In this document: one piece after another, positions 1 to 7,728 of the stretch
Position numbering within the stretch: position 1 is the stretch's first letter
Layout: every line of letters begins with the position of its first letter
NCBI GenBank assembly: GCA_913054485.1
Contig: CAJXHQ010000133.1
Location: 1-7,831, forward strand
Source of the DNA: an uncultured Paracoccaceae bacterium
Lineage (GTDB): Bacteria > Pseudomonadota > Alphaproteobacteria > Rhodobacterales > Rhodobacteraceae
Direction of reading: 5' to 3'
Length of the DNA stretch: 7,831 nt
The notes under the pieces: model-generated
What the model saw: the letters and a program-made list of their open reading frames with translations, nothing else
The model's database searches: none
Told to the model about the DNA's origin: nothing
Made by a program: the position numbers and the translations under genes

Positions 1-1494
1 ATAGGACCGCAAGGCCGCTTCGCTCCCGTCTTTCCAGATCATCTTCAGCCAGCGCGTAAATTCGACGGCGAACCACTGGTTCGTCGCCAGATCGCCATAG
101 ATGTGATGCTGCTCCAGCCAGGCCTGCGGCCGCGATCTTGCTGCATGGGCGGCTTGGACAAGGCTGTCCCAATGGGGATCGTTCGGGGCGATTTCGCTGC
201 CGTCTTCACGGGTTCCGGCACACATCCGTGCCCAGAGCGCTTCGACCAGGCTGAGGCCCGCAACAGACCCGCCTGCGGCCAGCGCATCCCATAAGACCGG
301 GAGCACAAAGCCCGGATGGCGCGAGGAGCCGTCAAAGGCCACCCGCCGAGCCGTGTCCCGGATTGCAGGGTTGGAGAACCGCTGTTCGATCATTTGGACA
401 TAGGTGCCGGGGCTGGTGCCGGGCACCGGCGGAACATAGGGGGCGATCTCCTCCTGCTGCACTTTGCGGAACAGCGCCGAGACCAGCGGATGGGCCATGC
501 AATCGGCGATGGTTTCGAGGCCCAGAAGCTCCCCGGCATTGGCCAGCACTTGGTGACCCCCGTTGAGAATGCGGATCTTCATCGCCTCAAAGTCATGCAC
601 CGAGGCTGTGAAGATGGCCCCCGCTTTGTCCCAGTCCGGGCGGCCGGCACAGAAGTCGTCCTCGATCACCCACTGGCGGAAGTTCTCGTGGGTCACGGGG
701 GCGGCGTCATCGACGCCCAGGCTGCGGGTCAAAGCGAGCTCATCCGGCCCGGTGGCCGGCACGATGCAATCCACCATGGAATCCGGGAAGCTGCAGTGCC
801 GGCTGATCCAATCCGCCAGCGTGCTGTCAGAGAGCCGCGCCAGCGAGACAACGGTCTGACGCGCGATTTGCCCGTTGCCGCGCAGGTTGTCGCAGCTCAG
901 CACGGTGAACGGGCCGGTGCCAGCCGCACGGCGGGATTTCAGGGCAGCAACTATGGCGCCGAACACGGTGCGAGGGTGATCAGGGTTGTCCGCGTCATGG
1001 CGGATGTCCGGGTGTGCGGTGTCCAGCCCGCCAGAGGAGGCGGTGAAATAGCCGCCTTCGGTCACCGTCAGCGAGACGATGCGGATGGCGGGGTCAGACA
1101 TCATCCGGATCAGCGCACTGTTGCCATCCTCTATGGGCAAGTAATCCGTCATAGAGCCGATCACCTCAGCCGAGGCGCTGCCTGGGGCAAGTTCGATCAG
1201 CGTGGTGAGGCAGTCCTGCTCCAGCAGTTTTTTCCGCATCTCTGCATCGTAAGAGAGAACACCGGCGCCGATGATGGCCCAGTCCTGCGCCTGCCCCTGC
1301 TGCATCAGGCGGTGCAGGTACCAGGCCTGATGCGCACGGTGGAAGTTGCCGAGACCGATATGCACGATCCCCGGTGTCAGCGCGGACCGGTCATAGGCGG
1401 GTGCTTTGATCCCTGCGGGCAGGTTCTTCAGCGCCGCCTGGCACAGTTTCACCGGGGTCTGTTCCTCCGGCTGGAGGCCGCTCAGCTCATCCAT
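1..1494 (-). CDS. mtlK: Mannitol 2-dehydrogenase (long-chain polyol dehydrogenase family), 3' end cut by the window edge
   Basis: Oxidises D-mannitol to D-fructose with NAD+ in the cytoplasm (family knowledge). The frame is open for 498 codons from ATG at 1494 to base 1 with no stop; family members are about 480-500 residues, so only a few codons should be missing. Visible motifs are the N-terminal nucleotide-binding stretch VHIGLGNFHRAH (44-55), TVTEGGY (143-149), SCDNLRGNG (200-208), VDCIVPATGPDE (241-252), QWVIEDDF (274-281) and KIRILNGGH (306-314). In the last, K306, N311 and H314 have the K-x4-N-x2-H spacing of the catalytic residues of Pseudomonas fluorescens mannitol 2-dehydrogenase, and N203 matches its active-site Asn. 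The ATG overlaps the end of smoS by 13 bp; only a weak GGCGGA precedes it, so translation is probably coupled. Fructuronate and arabinitol oxidoreductases share this fold, but the polyol operon context favours mannitol. Confidence 0.93.
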   Translation of the reverse strand, partial: MDELSGLQPEEQTPVKLCQAALKNLPAGIKAPAYDRSALTPGIVHIGLGNFHRAHQAWYLHRLMQQGQAQDWAIIGAGVLSYDAEMRKKLLEQDCLTTLIELAPGSASAEVIGSMTDYLPIEDGNSALIRMMSDPAIRIVSLTVTEGGYFTASSGGLDTAHPDIRHDADNPDHPRTVFGAIVAALKSRRAAGTGPFTVLSCDNLRGNGQIARQTVVSLARLSDSTLADWISRHCSFPDSMVDCIVPATGPDELALTRSLGVDDAAPVTHENFRQWVIEDDFCAGRPDWDKAGAIFTASVHDFEAMKIRILNGGHQVLANAGELLGLETIADCMAHPLVSALFRKVQQEEIAPYVPPVPGTSPGTYVQMIEQRFSNPAIRDTARRVAFDGSSRHPGFVLPVLWDALAAGGSVAGLSLVEALWARMCAGTREDGSEIAPNDPHWDSLVQAAHAARSRPQAWLEQHHIYGDLATNQWFAVEFTRWLKMIWKDGSEAALRSY

Positions 1495-2251
1495 TGTCCG
1501 CCATCCACATTGTAGGTTTGCGCCACGACATAATCCGCCTCTTCCGAGGCCAGGAAGACGGCCATGCCGGTCAGATCCCCGGGCGTTCCCATGCGCCCGT
1601 AAGGCACGGCCTTCCCGACTTCCTGCTTTTTCTCACCCGGAGCCTTGCCCTCATATTTGGCAAAGAAGGCATCAACTCCGTCCCAATGCGCGCCATCCAC
1701 CACGCCCGGCGAAATTGCATTCACGTTGATCCCGTGCCGGATCAGATCGAGGCCCGCAGATTGCGTCAGGCTGATCACGGCAGCCTTGGTGGCGCAGTAG
1801 ACCGCCACCAAGGGTTCACCGCGCCGCCCGGCCTGGCTGGCCATGTTGATGATCCTGCCGCCCTTGCCACGCGCGATCATGTGATGCGCCACGGCCTGCA
1901 GGGTGAACTGCGTGCCCGCCACGTTCATCGCAAAGGCGCGGTCAAAATCGGCGCGGGTAATCTCTGCCACCGGGGCGGCAGTGAAGACGGCGGCGTTGTT
2001 GATCAGAATATCAATGCCGCCCAGTTCCTCAGCTGTCCGGTCTACGGCCCTGCCGATACTGCCCTGATCAGAGACATCCAGTTCCACGGCAATGGCCGCG
2101 CCGCCCAGATCTTCTGCCGCGGCCTGCGCGCCCGCGAAATCGATATCCGCAATGGCCACCTTTGCCCCTTCGCCCACATAGGCCTGCGCGAAAGCGTATC
2201 CGATGCCGCGGGCAGCGCCGGTGATCAGCGCGGTTTTGCCGTCCAGCCGTT

Positions 2252-2255
<4 letters not shown>
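1482..2255 (-). CDS. smoS: Sorbitol dehydrogenase, short-chain dehydrogenase/reductase (SmoS/PolS type)
   Basis: Classical SDR of 257 residues, predicted to oxidise D-sorbitol to D-fructose with NAD+ in the cytoplasm. The Rossmann glycine motif TGAARGIG is at 12-19. An acidic residue (D37) closes the second beta strand, which in this family favours NAD over NADP. LDVSD is at 59-63, INNAA at 85-89 and N111 in the NVAG motif. The catalytic triad is S140, Y153 and K157 (YCATK), the same numbering I recall for the R. sphaeroides sorbitol dehydrogenase. PG at 183-184 and the C-terminal DGGQW are also standard. The start ATG overlaps the smoK stop as ATGA, a translational coupling junction, with no strong Shine-Dalgarno. 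SDR substrate specificity cannot be read from motifs alone, so sorbitol, as against galactitol or L-iditol, is inferred from the neighbours and the length. Confidence 0.92.
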
Positions 2256-3256
<1,001 letters not shown>

Positions 3257-3267
3257 ATCGTGTCTCC

Positions 3268-4098
3268 TTATTTCACGGCGCCGAAGGTCAGGCCGCTGAC
3301 GAGTTGTTTCTGGCTGAACCAGCCGAGGATCAGGATCGGTCCGATGGCCATGGTCGAGGCCGCGCTCAGTTTTGCGTAGAACAGGCCCTCGGGGCTGGAG
3401 TAGCTGGCGATGAAGGCCGTCAGAGGCGCCGCCTTGGCCGCCGTCAGGTTGAGCGTCCAGAAGGCCTCATTCCAGGCCAGGATCACATTCAGCAGCAGGG
3501 TTGAGGCAATGCCGGGGATGGCCATCGGGGTGAGGACGTAAAGCACCTCTTCCTTCAGGGTCGCACCATCCATCCGGGCGGCTTCAAGGATCTCGCCCGG
3601 GATCTCCTTGAAGTAGGTGTAGAGCATCCAGACAATGATCGGCAGGTTGATCAGCATCAGCACAATGACCAGGCCGATCTTGGTATCCAAGAGCCCCATT
3701 CTGATGAATATCAGGTAGATCGGGTAGAGCACGCCCACGGCCGGCAGCATCTTAGTGGACAGCATCCACAACAGGATGTCCTTGGTCCGCTTGGAGGGCA
3801 CAAAGGCCATCGACCAGGCGGCGGGCACCGCGATGATGATGCCAAGGATGGTCGATCCCCCGGCGATGATGATCGAATTCCACAGGAACCGGCCATAGTC
3901 GGACCGCTCCTGCACGACCGCGTAGTTCTCCAGCGTCCAGTCGAAGAACAGGAAGACCGGCGGATCGCTGATGGCCTGCGCCTCGGTCTGGAAGCTGGTC
4001 AGGATGGTCCAGAGGATCGGGAAGAAGATCAGCAGGCCCACGCCCCATGCCAGGGCGGTATTCAGGGCTTTGCGCTGCGGGGTGATTGCACGTGCCAT
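3268..4098 (-). CDS. smoG: Sorbitol/mannitol ABC transporter permease, MalG-like second subunit
   Basis: Inner-membrane permease of 276 residues pairing with SmoF to form the polyol channel. It has about six hydrophobic segments, near residues 12-33, 74-96, 108-132, 140-162, 195-215 and 245-263. The cytoplasmic EAA loop that docks on the ATPase is clear from about 167 to 195: [11 protein letters not shown], with the invariant Gly at 178, then LTPMAIP, where the usual LP reads LTP. The C-terminus ([11 protein letters not shown]) is typical of MalG-like permeases that end soon after the last helix. A strong AAGGAGG (4110-4104) sits before the ATG and overlaps the smoF stop codon (TAAGGAGG), so translation is probably handed over directly. 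MalG-family assignment is secure; polyol specificity comes from the operon context. Confidence 0.93.
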   Translation of the reverse strand: MARAITPQRKALNTALAWGVGLLIFFPILWTILTSFQTEAQAISDPPVFLFFDWTLENYAVVQERSDYGRFLWNSIIIAGGSTILGIIIAVPAAWSMAFVPSKRTKDILLWMLSTKMLPAVGVLYPIYLIFIRMGLLDTKIGLVIVLMLINLPIIVWMLYTYFKEIPGEILEAARMDGATLKEEVLYVLTPMAIPGIASTLLLNVILAWNEAFWTLNLTAAKAAPLTAFIASYSSPEGLFYAKLSAASTMAIGPILILGWFSQKQLVSGLTFGAVK

Positions 4099-4108
4099 GT
4101 GAGCCTCC

Positions 4109-5056
4109 TTATGCGTCCAGGTTCTTGCCGACGATGCGCATCAGGAAGATGGCAACGATATTGGCGAGGATGATGGCGTAGACCCCTCCGGCGGATCCGA
4201 GCCCGATGTTCTGGCTCTCCAGCACGCGCTGGAAGATCAGATAGGTCAGCGTCTTGGTGCCGAATGCGCCCTGGGTGGTGACGAAGATCTCGGCAAAGAT
4301 CGACAGAAGGAAGATGGTCTGGATCAGCACCACAACGGTGATGGCGCGCGACAGATGCGGCAGGGTGATGAAGGCAAAGCGCTTGTGCGGGGGAGCGCCG
4401 TCCATTTCAGCGGCCTCCAGCTGTTCGCGATCCAGCGACTGGATGGCGGTGAGCAGGATCAGCGTTGCAAAGGGCAGCCACTGCCAGCTGACGATCAGGA
4501 TGATCGACTGTGTCGAGGCCTGGGTCAGCCAGACCAGCGGTTCGGCTCCGAAGGCTTTCCACAGGTGGGCCAGCAGGCCATTGACCGGGTCCATGAACAT
4601 GTTCTTCCAGACCAATGCGGATACGGTGGGCATCACAAAAAAAGGCGCGATCACCAGGACGCGGACAATGCCTTGCCCCCACATTGGCTGGTTCAGCAGG
4701 ATCGCCAGCCCCACGCCCAGCACCACGGTGATGGCCAGCACACCGCCGACAATTACCAGCGTCGCCTGCACGCTGGGCCAGAAGGCGCTGGACGACACAA
4801 AGCGGACGTAGTTGTCAAAGCCGACCCAGCCCAGGTCGCCGCCGCGCAGCGGCAGGTATTTCTTGAAGGAAAAATAAAGCGTCATTGTCAGCGGAACCAG
4901 CATCCAGCCCAGAAGCAGGATCACGGCCGGGGCCATCATCAGCCGGGCTGCGGCGCGGGCGTGGCGGGTGCCGCCCAGATCGCTTGCGGCCGGTTTACCC
5001 GATGCGGCCGGGGCCGCCATGAGCCCGTCCGCGGGTTGGGAGTCTTGCGTTGCCAT
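4109..5056 (-). CDS. smoF: Sorbitol/mannitol ABC transporter permease, MalF-like first subunit
   Basis: Inner-membrane permease, 315 residues from the chosen start. An upstream in-frame ATG at 5083 would add nine residues but has no Shine-Dalgarno. The ATG at 5056 is preceded at seven bases by a very strong GGAGGAGGT (5072-5064), which lies inside that extension, so 5056 is preferred. A polar Ala/Gly/Asp-rich tail of about 38 residues precedes the first membrane helix. Hydrophobic segments lie near 41-63, 98-121, 133-152, 184-205, 239-259 and 290-308. The EAA coupling loop (about 211-236) reads EQLEAAEMDGA with the conserved Gly at 220 and ITLPHL at 230-235. It starts 118 bp after the smoE stop and ends 10 bp before smoG. 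Family assignment is firm; the hexitol substrate is inferred from the gene set. Confidence 0.93.
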   Translation of the reverse strand: MATQDSQPADGLMAAPAASGKPAASDLGGTRHARAAARLMMAPAVILLLGWMLVPLTMTLYFSFKKYLPLRGGDLGWVGFDNYVRFVSSSAFWPSVQATLVIVGGVLAITVVLGVGLAILLNQPMWGQGIVRVLVIAPFFVMPTVSALVWKNMFMDPVNGLLAHLWKAFGAEPLVWLTQASTQSIILIVSWQWLPFATLILLTAIQSLDREQLEAAEMDGAPPHKRFAFITLPHLSRAITVVVLIQTIFLLSIFAEIFVTTQGAFGTKTLTYLIFQRVLESQNIGLGSAGGVYAIILANIVAIFLMRIVGKNLDA

Positions 5057-5063
5057 TTGGTGT

Positions 5064-5072
5064 ACCTCCTCC
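5064..5072 (-). promoter_or_regulatory. Ribosome-binding site of smoF (GGAGGAGGT)
   Basis: Very strong Shine-Dalgarno seven bases before ATG 5056. It lies inside the nine-codon extension that would start at 5083, and so decides for the inner start. Confidence 0.85.
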
Positions 5073-5126
5073 GTTGGCGGCATGGGGCCGCCTTGGACGA
5101 TTATGCTCTGTCGGGAGTTGCCGGGG

Positions 5127-5156
5127 CTAGAGGGCGGCGGCCTGGCCGCCCGCTAG
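5127..5156 (-). other. Intercistronic stem-loop between smoE and smoF
   Basis: In the smoE-smoF gap (5084-5173) the transcript has CTAG-C-GGGCGGC, a six-base CAGGCC loop, then GCCGCCC-T-CTAG. That is 7 GC pairs plus 4 outer pairs with one mismatch. No U-tract follows, so it is not a standard intrinsic terminator in the operon direction. In malE-malF-like operons such hairpins protect the binding protein mRNA from 3' exonucleases and lower permease expression; that role is inferred here from position. Confidence 0.7.
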
Positions 5157-5173
5157 GATCTTTTCGGGCAGGA

Positions 5174-6475
5174 TCAGTAGCCTGCAGCTTCCATCTCGTC
5201 CGTGGTCAGCGCCTGTGCCTTGGCCAGGGCCTCATCGACGCTTTGCTGGCCGGCAAGGGCGGCAGCAAATTCCTGACCAACCTGGCCCGCGATGCCTGCA
5301 AATTCAGGGATCGCAGCAAACTGGACGCCGACATAGGGCACCGGATCCACGGTCGGGGCGGTCGGGTCAGCCGACAGGATGCTGGCAAGCGTCATTTTTG
5401 CGAAAGGAATGTCCTTGTAGTTGGCATTCTCATACAGCGAGGTGCGCGCACCCGGGGGCACATTTGCCCAGCCTTCTTTGGAGGCGACCAGCTCGATATA
5501 TTCTTTCGAGGTCGCCCATTGGATGAACTCCTTGGCGGCATCGGTCTTCTGAGTGCCAGCCGGAATGCCCAGAGCCCAGGCCCACAGCCAGTTGCCGCGC
5601 TTGCCCTTGCCGGTATCCGGCGCCAGCGCAAAACCGACCTTGCCGGCCACGGTGGAGTCATTGGGGTTGGTCACAAAGGAGGCCGCCACGGTGGCGTCGA
5701 TCCACATGCCGCATTTGCCCTGCTGGAACAGCGACAGGTTTTCGTTGAACCCGTTGTTCGAAGCACCCGGAGGGCCCGCGTCGTCCATCAGATTCACATA
5801 GAAGCTGAGCGTGTCCTTCCAGGCCGGCTGATCAAACTGGGCGCCCCAGCTTTCGTCAAACCAGCGCGCGCCAAAGGCGTTGGCGGTTGCGGTCAGGAAG
5901 GCCATGTTCTCGCCCTAGCCGGCCTTGCCGCGCAGGCAAATGCCATAGATGCCGGCATCCTTGTCGGTCATGGCGCGGGCCGCTTCGGCCACAAAGTCCC
6001 ATGTCGGCGCATCGGGCATGGTCATCCCGGCCTGCTCCATCAGGTCCGTGCGGTACATGATCATCGAGCTTTCGCCGTAGAAGGGCGCGGCATAAAGCGT
6101 TCCGTCGACGCTGAGGCCGCCGCGCATCGCAGGCAGAATATCGTCCGCGTCATAGTCGGCAGGCAGATCATCCAGCGCCACCAGCCAGCCGTTCTTGCCC
6201 CAGATCGGGGTTTCGTACATGCCGATGGTCATGATGTCGAACTGGCCGCCCTTGGTGGTGATGTCGGTGGTCACCCGCTGGCGCAGAACGTTTTCTTCCA
6301 GCGTGACCCATTCCACCTCGTGGCCGGTCTTGGCGGTGAAATCATCGGTCAGACCCTGCATCCGGATCATGTCGCCGTTGTTCACGGTTGCAATGGTGAT
6401 GGTTTCGGCGGACGCGCCGCCTGCTGCCATCAGTGCGACGGCAGCCGCCGCACGAAGGGCGTGCTCATTTAACAT
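5174..6475 (-). pseudogene. smoE: Sorbitol/mannitol ABC transporter periplasmic binding protein, interrupted by an in-frame amber codon
   Basis: Reading through one TAG gives a 433-residue family 1 solute-binding protein, a normal length for SmoE-type proteins, which capture the polyol in the periplasm and deliver it to SmoFG. The start at 6475 has GGGAGGT (6487-6481) five bases upstream. Residues 1-23 look like a Sec signal peptide ending ASA|ET, although the N-region has only one Arg. The first 186 residues (TITIATVNNGDM at 25-36, FDIMTIGMYETP at 79-90, APFYGESSMIMYRTDL at 130-145, GICLRGKAG at 178-186) and the part after the stop (GEN, then MAFLTATANAFGARWFDE) continue in the same frame without indel. 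Relatives have Trp at the stop position, so TGG-to-TAG is the simplest cause. An in-frame ATG four codons later could restart a 243-residue piece, but without signal peptide or complete N-lobe it should not function. No second lesion is visible, so the event is very recent, an error, or suppressed. Confidence 0.9.
5915..5917 (-). other. In-frame TAG interrupting smoE
   Basis: The plus-strand triplet cta reads TAG at codon 187 of smoE. Flanking codons are ...GGC AAG GCC GGC before it and GGC GAG AAC ATG after it, giving KAG-stop-GENM. In SmoE-like binding proteins this segment is KxGWGEN with Trp at that place (family knowledge), so a G-to-A transition in TGG is the simplest explanation. The reading frame is unchanged on both sides. 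Confidence 0.93.
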
Positions 6476-6480
6476 CCTCT

Positions 6481-6487
6481 ACCTCCC
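6481..6487 (-). promoter_or_regulatory. Ribosome-binding site of smoE (GGGAGGT)
   Basis: Strong Shine-Dalgarno five bases before the ATG at 6475; it fixes the start of the binding protein gene. Confidence 0.85.
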
Positions 6488-6491
6488 TGTA

Positions 6492-6507
6492 TTGATGTCT
6501 CCATCAA
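6492..6507 (-). other. smoE leader hairpin with GAGA (GNRA) tetraloop
   Basis: The transcript would contain TTGATG-GAGA-CATCAA, a 6-bp stem closed by GAGA, a GNRA-class tetraloop. The stem ends four bases before the GGGAGGT Shine-Dalgarno, leaving it free. This could protect the 5' end of the mRNA or affect initiation; function is inferred from position only. Confidence 0.5.
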
Positions 6508-6511
6508 GGCT

Positions 6512-6528
6512 AGCGGTAAAACTCCGCT
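6512..6528 (-). repeat. Small inverted repeat in the smoE leader
   Basis: On the transcribed strand AGCGG and CCGCT form a 5-bp stem around a 7-base AGTTTTA loop. It lies between the candidate operator and the ribosome-binding site, so it would be a leader hairpin or a weak protein-binding dyad. Short enough to be chance. Confidence 0.4.
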
Positions 6529-6543
6529 GGCGTCAATTTAAAA

Positions 6544-6557
6544 TTTACGCGCGTAAA
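6544..6557. promoter_or_regulatory. Candidate LacI-type operator O1, perfect palindrome TTTACGCGCGTAAA
   Basis: A perfect 14-bp inverted repeat with a central CpG step, the usual centre of LacI-family operators. It stands 69 bp upstream of the smoE start, right after the regulator gene. A similar sequence occurs upstream of the regulator gene itself. The binding protein is inferred, not shown. Confidence 0.72.
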
Positions 6558-6589
6558 GTCATTTCAAGTGCGGGTGGAAAATCAGCGCC

Positions 6590-7621
6590 TTAAGCCGATC
6601 CTCGCATCACCAGCCGCCCGTCAAACAGTGTTTCGCGCCGCGAATCGGGCGGTGTTTGGGCCTCAATCAGCGCCATCAGCGTCTCCGCGCTTTTTTGTGC
6701 GATGGCCTCGTAATCCTGCGACACGGTTGTCAGCGTCGGGCAGGTATAGCGCGAAAACGGGTGGTTATCGTGCCCGGCCACCCGCATGGTGCAATCAGGA
6801 CCAAGCCCGACCCGCACCCCGGCCTCATAAGCGGCGGAGAGAAAGCCGATGGCCAATCGGTCATTGCTGCACAGGATCGTATTTGTCGGCAGGTTGCGGT
6901 CACGCACAACGCGGGTGCCTTCGCGAAACCCGATCTCCTCGAACTCCCAGCCTTCCCCGGCCGCCTGGATCAGATGCGGAGTAAGGCTCAGCCGCTCCAT
7001 TGCTTCGATGTAAGCGTTGCGCCGTTTGAAGGCGTTCGGGTTGGTGGGCTCCTTCATCTCGAAAAACGCCGGCGGTTCTCCCGTCCGGCACAGGTAGTCG
7101 ACAATAAGGTCAATGCTTTGACCGTTGTTGGATCCGACAAAGGCAGCACCCGTCTCTTCGATATTGGCATCGAAAAGGACGGTCGGCACCTCCTGCCCGA
7201 AAGCCGCGATCCGATTCCGGTCGGAGGCCCTGCCCAGAGGTGCCAGAAGCACGCCGGCCGGCTTCAGTAGCCTCAGGCTTTCAAGGTTTTCGATCTCCTG
7301 ATCCGCATTGCCATGCGAGCCCAGCAGCACCGGCCGGTAGCCTGTCTCCAGAACATGGGCCTCGATCGTGCGGGCGATCTCGGCGAAGAACGGATCCGAG
7401 AGATAGGGCACCACAACGCCAATATTCTTTGTCAGCCGCCGGTTCTGGTTGATCGCATAGAGATTAGGCCGGTAGTCATACTGCTCCAGCGCAGCCTCGA
7501 TCCTCCGCCGGGTAGAGGCGCGCACACTGGCAGGGTCATTGAAGAACTTTGACAGAGTCGGGCGGGAAATACCGCTGACGGATGCAAACTCCTCCATGTT
7601 TTTGATCTTTTTGTCTTCCAT
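6590..7621 (-). CDS. LacI-family transcriptional regulator of the polyol operon
   Basis: DNA-binding regulator of 343 residues. The N-terminal helix-turn-helix covers about residues 6-27, with ASVSGIS as helix 1/turn and RPTLSKFFN as the recognition helix region. A third helix (STRRRIEAALEQY, 36-48) and the YRPN hinge start (50-53) follow. From about 66 (NIGVVVPYLSDPFFAEI) comes a periplasmic-binding-protein-like effector domain, with SNDRLAIGFLSAA (252-264) and VAGHDNHPFSRY (281-292) typical of sugar-responsive members. The ATG at 7621 keeps the full first helix; an ATG at codon 9 would trim it. No good Shine-Dalgarno is placed for 7621 (AAGGA lies 14 bases upstream). It sits directly upstream of smoE in the same direction and probably senses sorbitol, mannitol or a product. 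Two related palindromes near its own and the smoE promoters are its likely operators. Specificity is inferred from position only. Confidence 0.92.
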   Translation of the reverse strand: MEDKKIKNMEEFASVSGISRPTLSKFFNDPASVRASTRRRIEAALEQYDYRPNLYAINQNRRLTKNIGVVVPYLSDPFFAEIARTIEAHVLETGYRPVLLGSHGNADQEIENLESLRLLKPAGVLLAPLGRASDRNRIAAFGQEVPTVLFDANIEETGAAFVGSNNGQSIDLIVDYLCRTGEPPAFFEMKEPTNPNAFKRRNAYIEAMERLSLTPHLIQAAGEGWEFEEIGFREGTRVVRDRNLPTNTILCSNDRLAIGFLSAAYEAGVRVGLGPDCTMRVAGHDNHPFSRYTCPTLTTVSQDYEAIAQKSAETLMALIEAQTPPDSRRETLFDGRLVMRGSA

Positions 7622-7694
7622 GGAGGCGTATTTATCCTTGGTGAATTGCAGTAGGCCGGCGCGTCAGCAGGTGCTTCCGGCTTGCCTGTCTACA

Positions 7695-7722
7695 GCATAA
7701 TTCACGCGCGGAAATTTTCACC
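7695..7722 (-). promoter_or_regulatory. Weak candidate promoter of the regulator gene
   Basis: Reading toward the regulator, GTGAAA (7719-7714) and TATGCT (7700-7695) each match four of six consensus bases with about a 13-16 bp interval that contains the candidate operator O2. The match is poor and the spacing uncertain, so this is only a suggestion of where the promoter lies. Confidence 0.25.
7701..7714. promoter_or_regulatory. Candidate LacI-type operator O2, imperfect copy TTCACGCGCGGAAA
   Basis: Matches the palindrome before smoE at 12 of 14 positions on the plus strand, sharing the core ACGCGCG and the flanking AATT and AAA. Five of seven half-site pairs are symmetric. It lies 80 bp upstream of the regulator start and overlaps possible promoters on both strands, as expected for an autoregulatory site. 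Confidence 0.6.
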
Positions 7723-7728
7723 TATAAT
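7701..7728 (+). promoter_or_regulatory. Possible divergent plus-strand promoter
   Basis: TTCACG (7701-7706; four of six matches to TTGACA), a 16-bp spacer and a perfect TATAAT (7723-7728) face the right window edge. The -35 half overlaps candidate operator O2. No plus-strand gene start is visible before base 7831, so any target lies outside the window, or the match is chance in an AT-rich patch. Confidence 0.3.

Larger units (their letters stand above)
6476..6589 (-). promoter_or_regulatory. Regulator-smoE intergenic control region
   Basis: A 114-bp gene-free stretch that is AT-rich in its middle compared with the flanking genes. Reading toward smoE it holds a -35-like TTGAAA (6567-6562), the perfect palindrome at 6557-6544, an AT-rich TTTTAA (6543-6538) at 18-bp spacing as a poor -10 candidate, and a second -35-like TTGACG (6536-6531) followed 18 bp later by a poor TAGCCT (6512-6507). 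Two inverted repeats and a strong Shine-Dalgarno come next. Which promoter is used cannot be decided by eye; either places the palindrome inside the promoter or just upstream of it. No intrinsic terminator is visible after the regulator stop, so some readthrough from the regulator gene is possible. Confidence 0.6.

Noticed and set aside
316..1515. 399-codon plus-strand open frame opposite mtlK
   Set aside because: The minus-strand frame carries all catalytic motifs of mannitol 2-dehydrogenase; the plus-strand product has no coherent features.
5057..5083. Upstream start of smoF at 5083
   Set aside because: No ribosome-binding site precedes it, whereas the strong GGAGGAGGT lies inside this extension and points to 5056.
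5127..5160. Intrinsic terminator on the plus strand (hairpin followed by gatctttt)
   Set aside because: No plus-strand gene precedes it, and the T-run is short and offset from the stem.
5915..5917. TAG read as pyrrolysine or another recoding event
   Set aside because: Binding proteins of this family have Trp here. No recoding element is visible, and pyrrolysine use is not expected in this type of bacterium.
4355..6472. 705-codon open frame on the plus strand, antisense to smoF and smoE
   Set aside because: It mirrors two clear family genes on the other strand. The product is rich in Arg, Gly, His and Gln with no recognisable domain, as expected for antisense frames in high-GC DNA.
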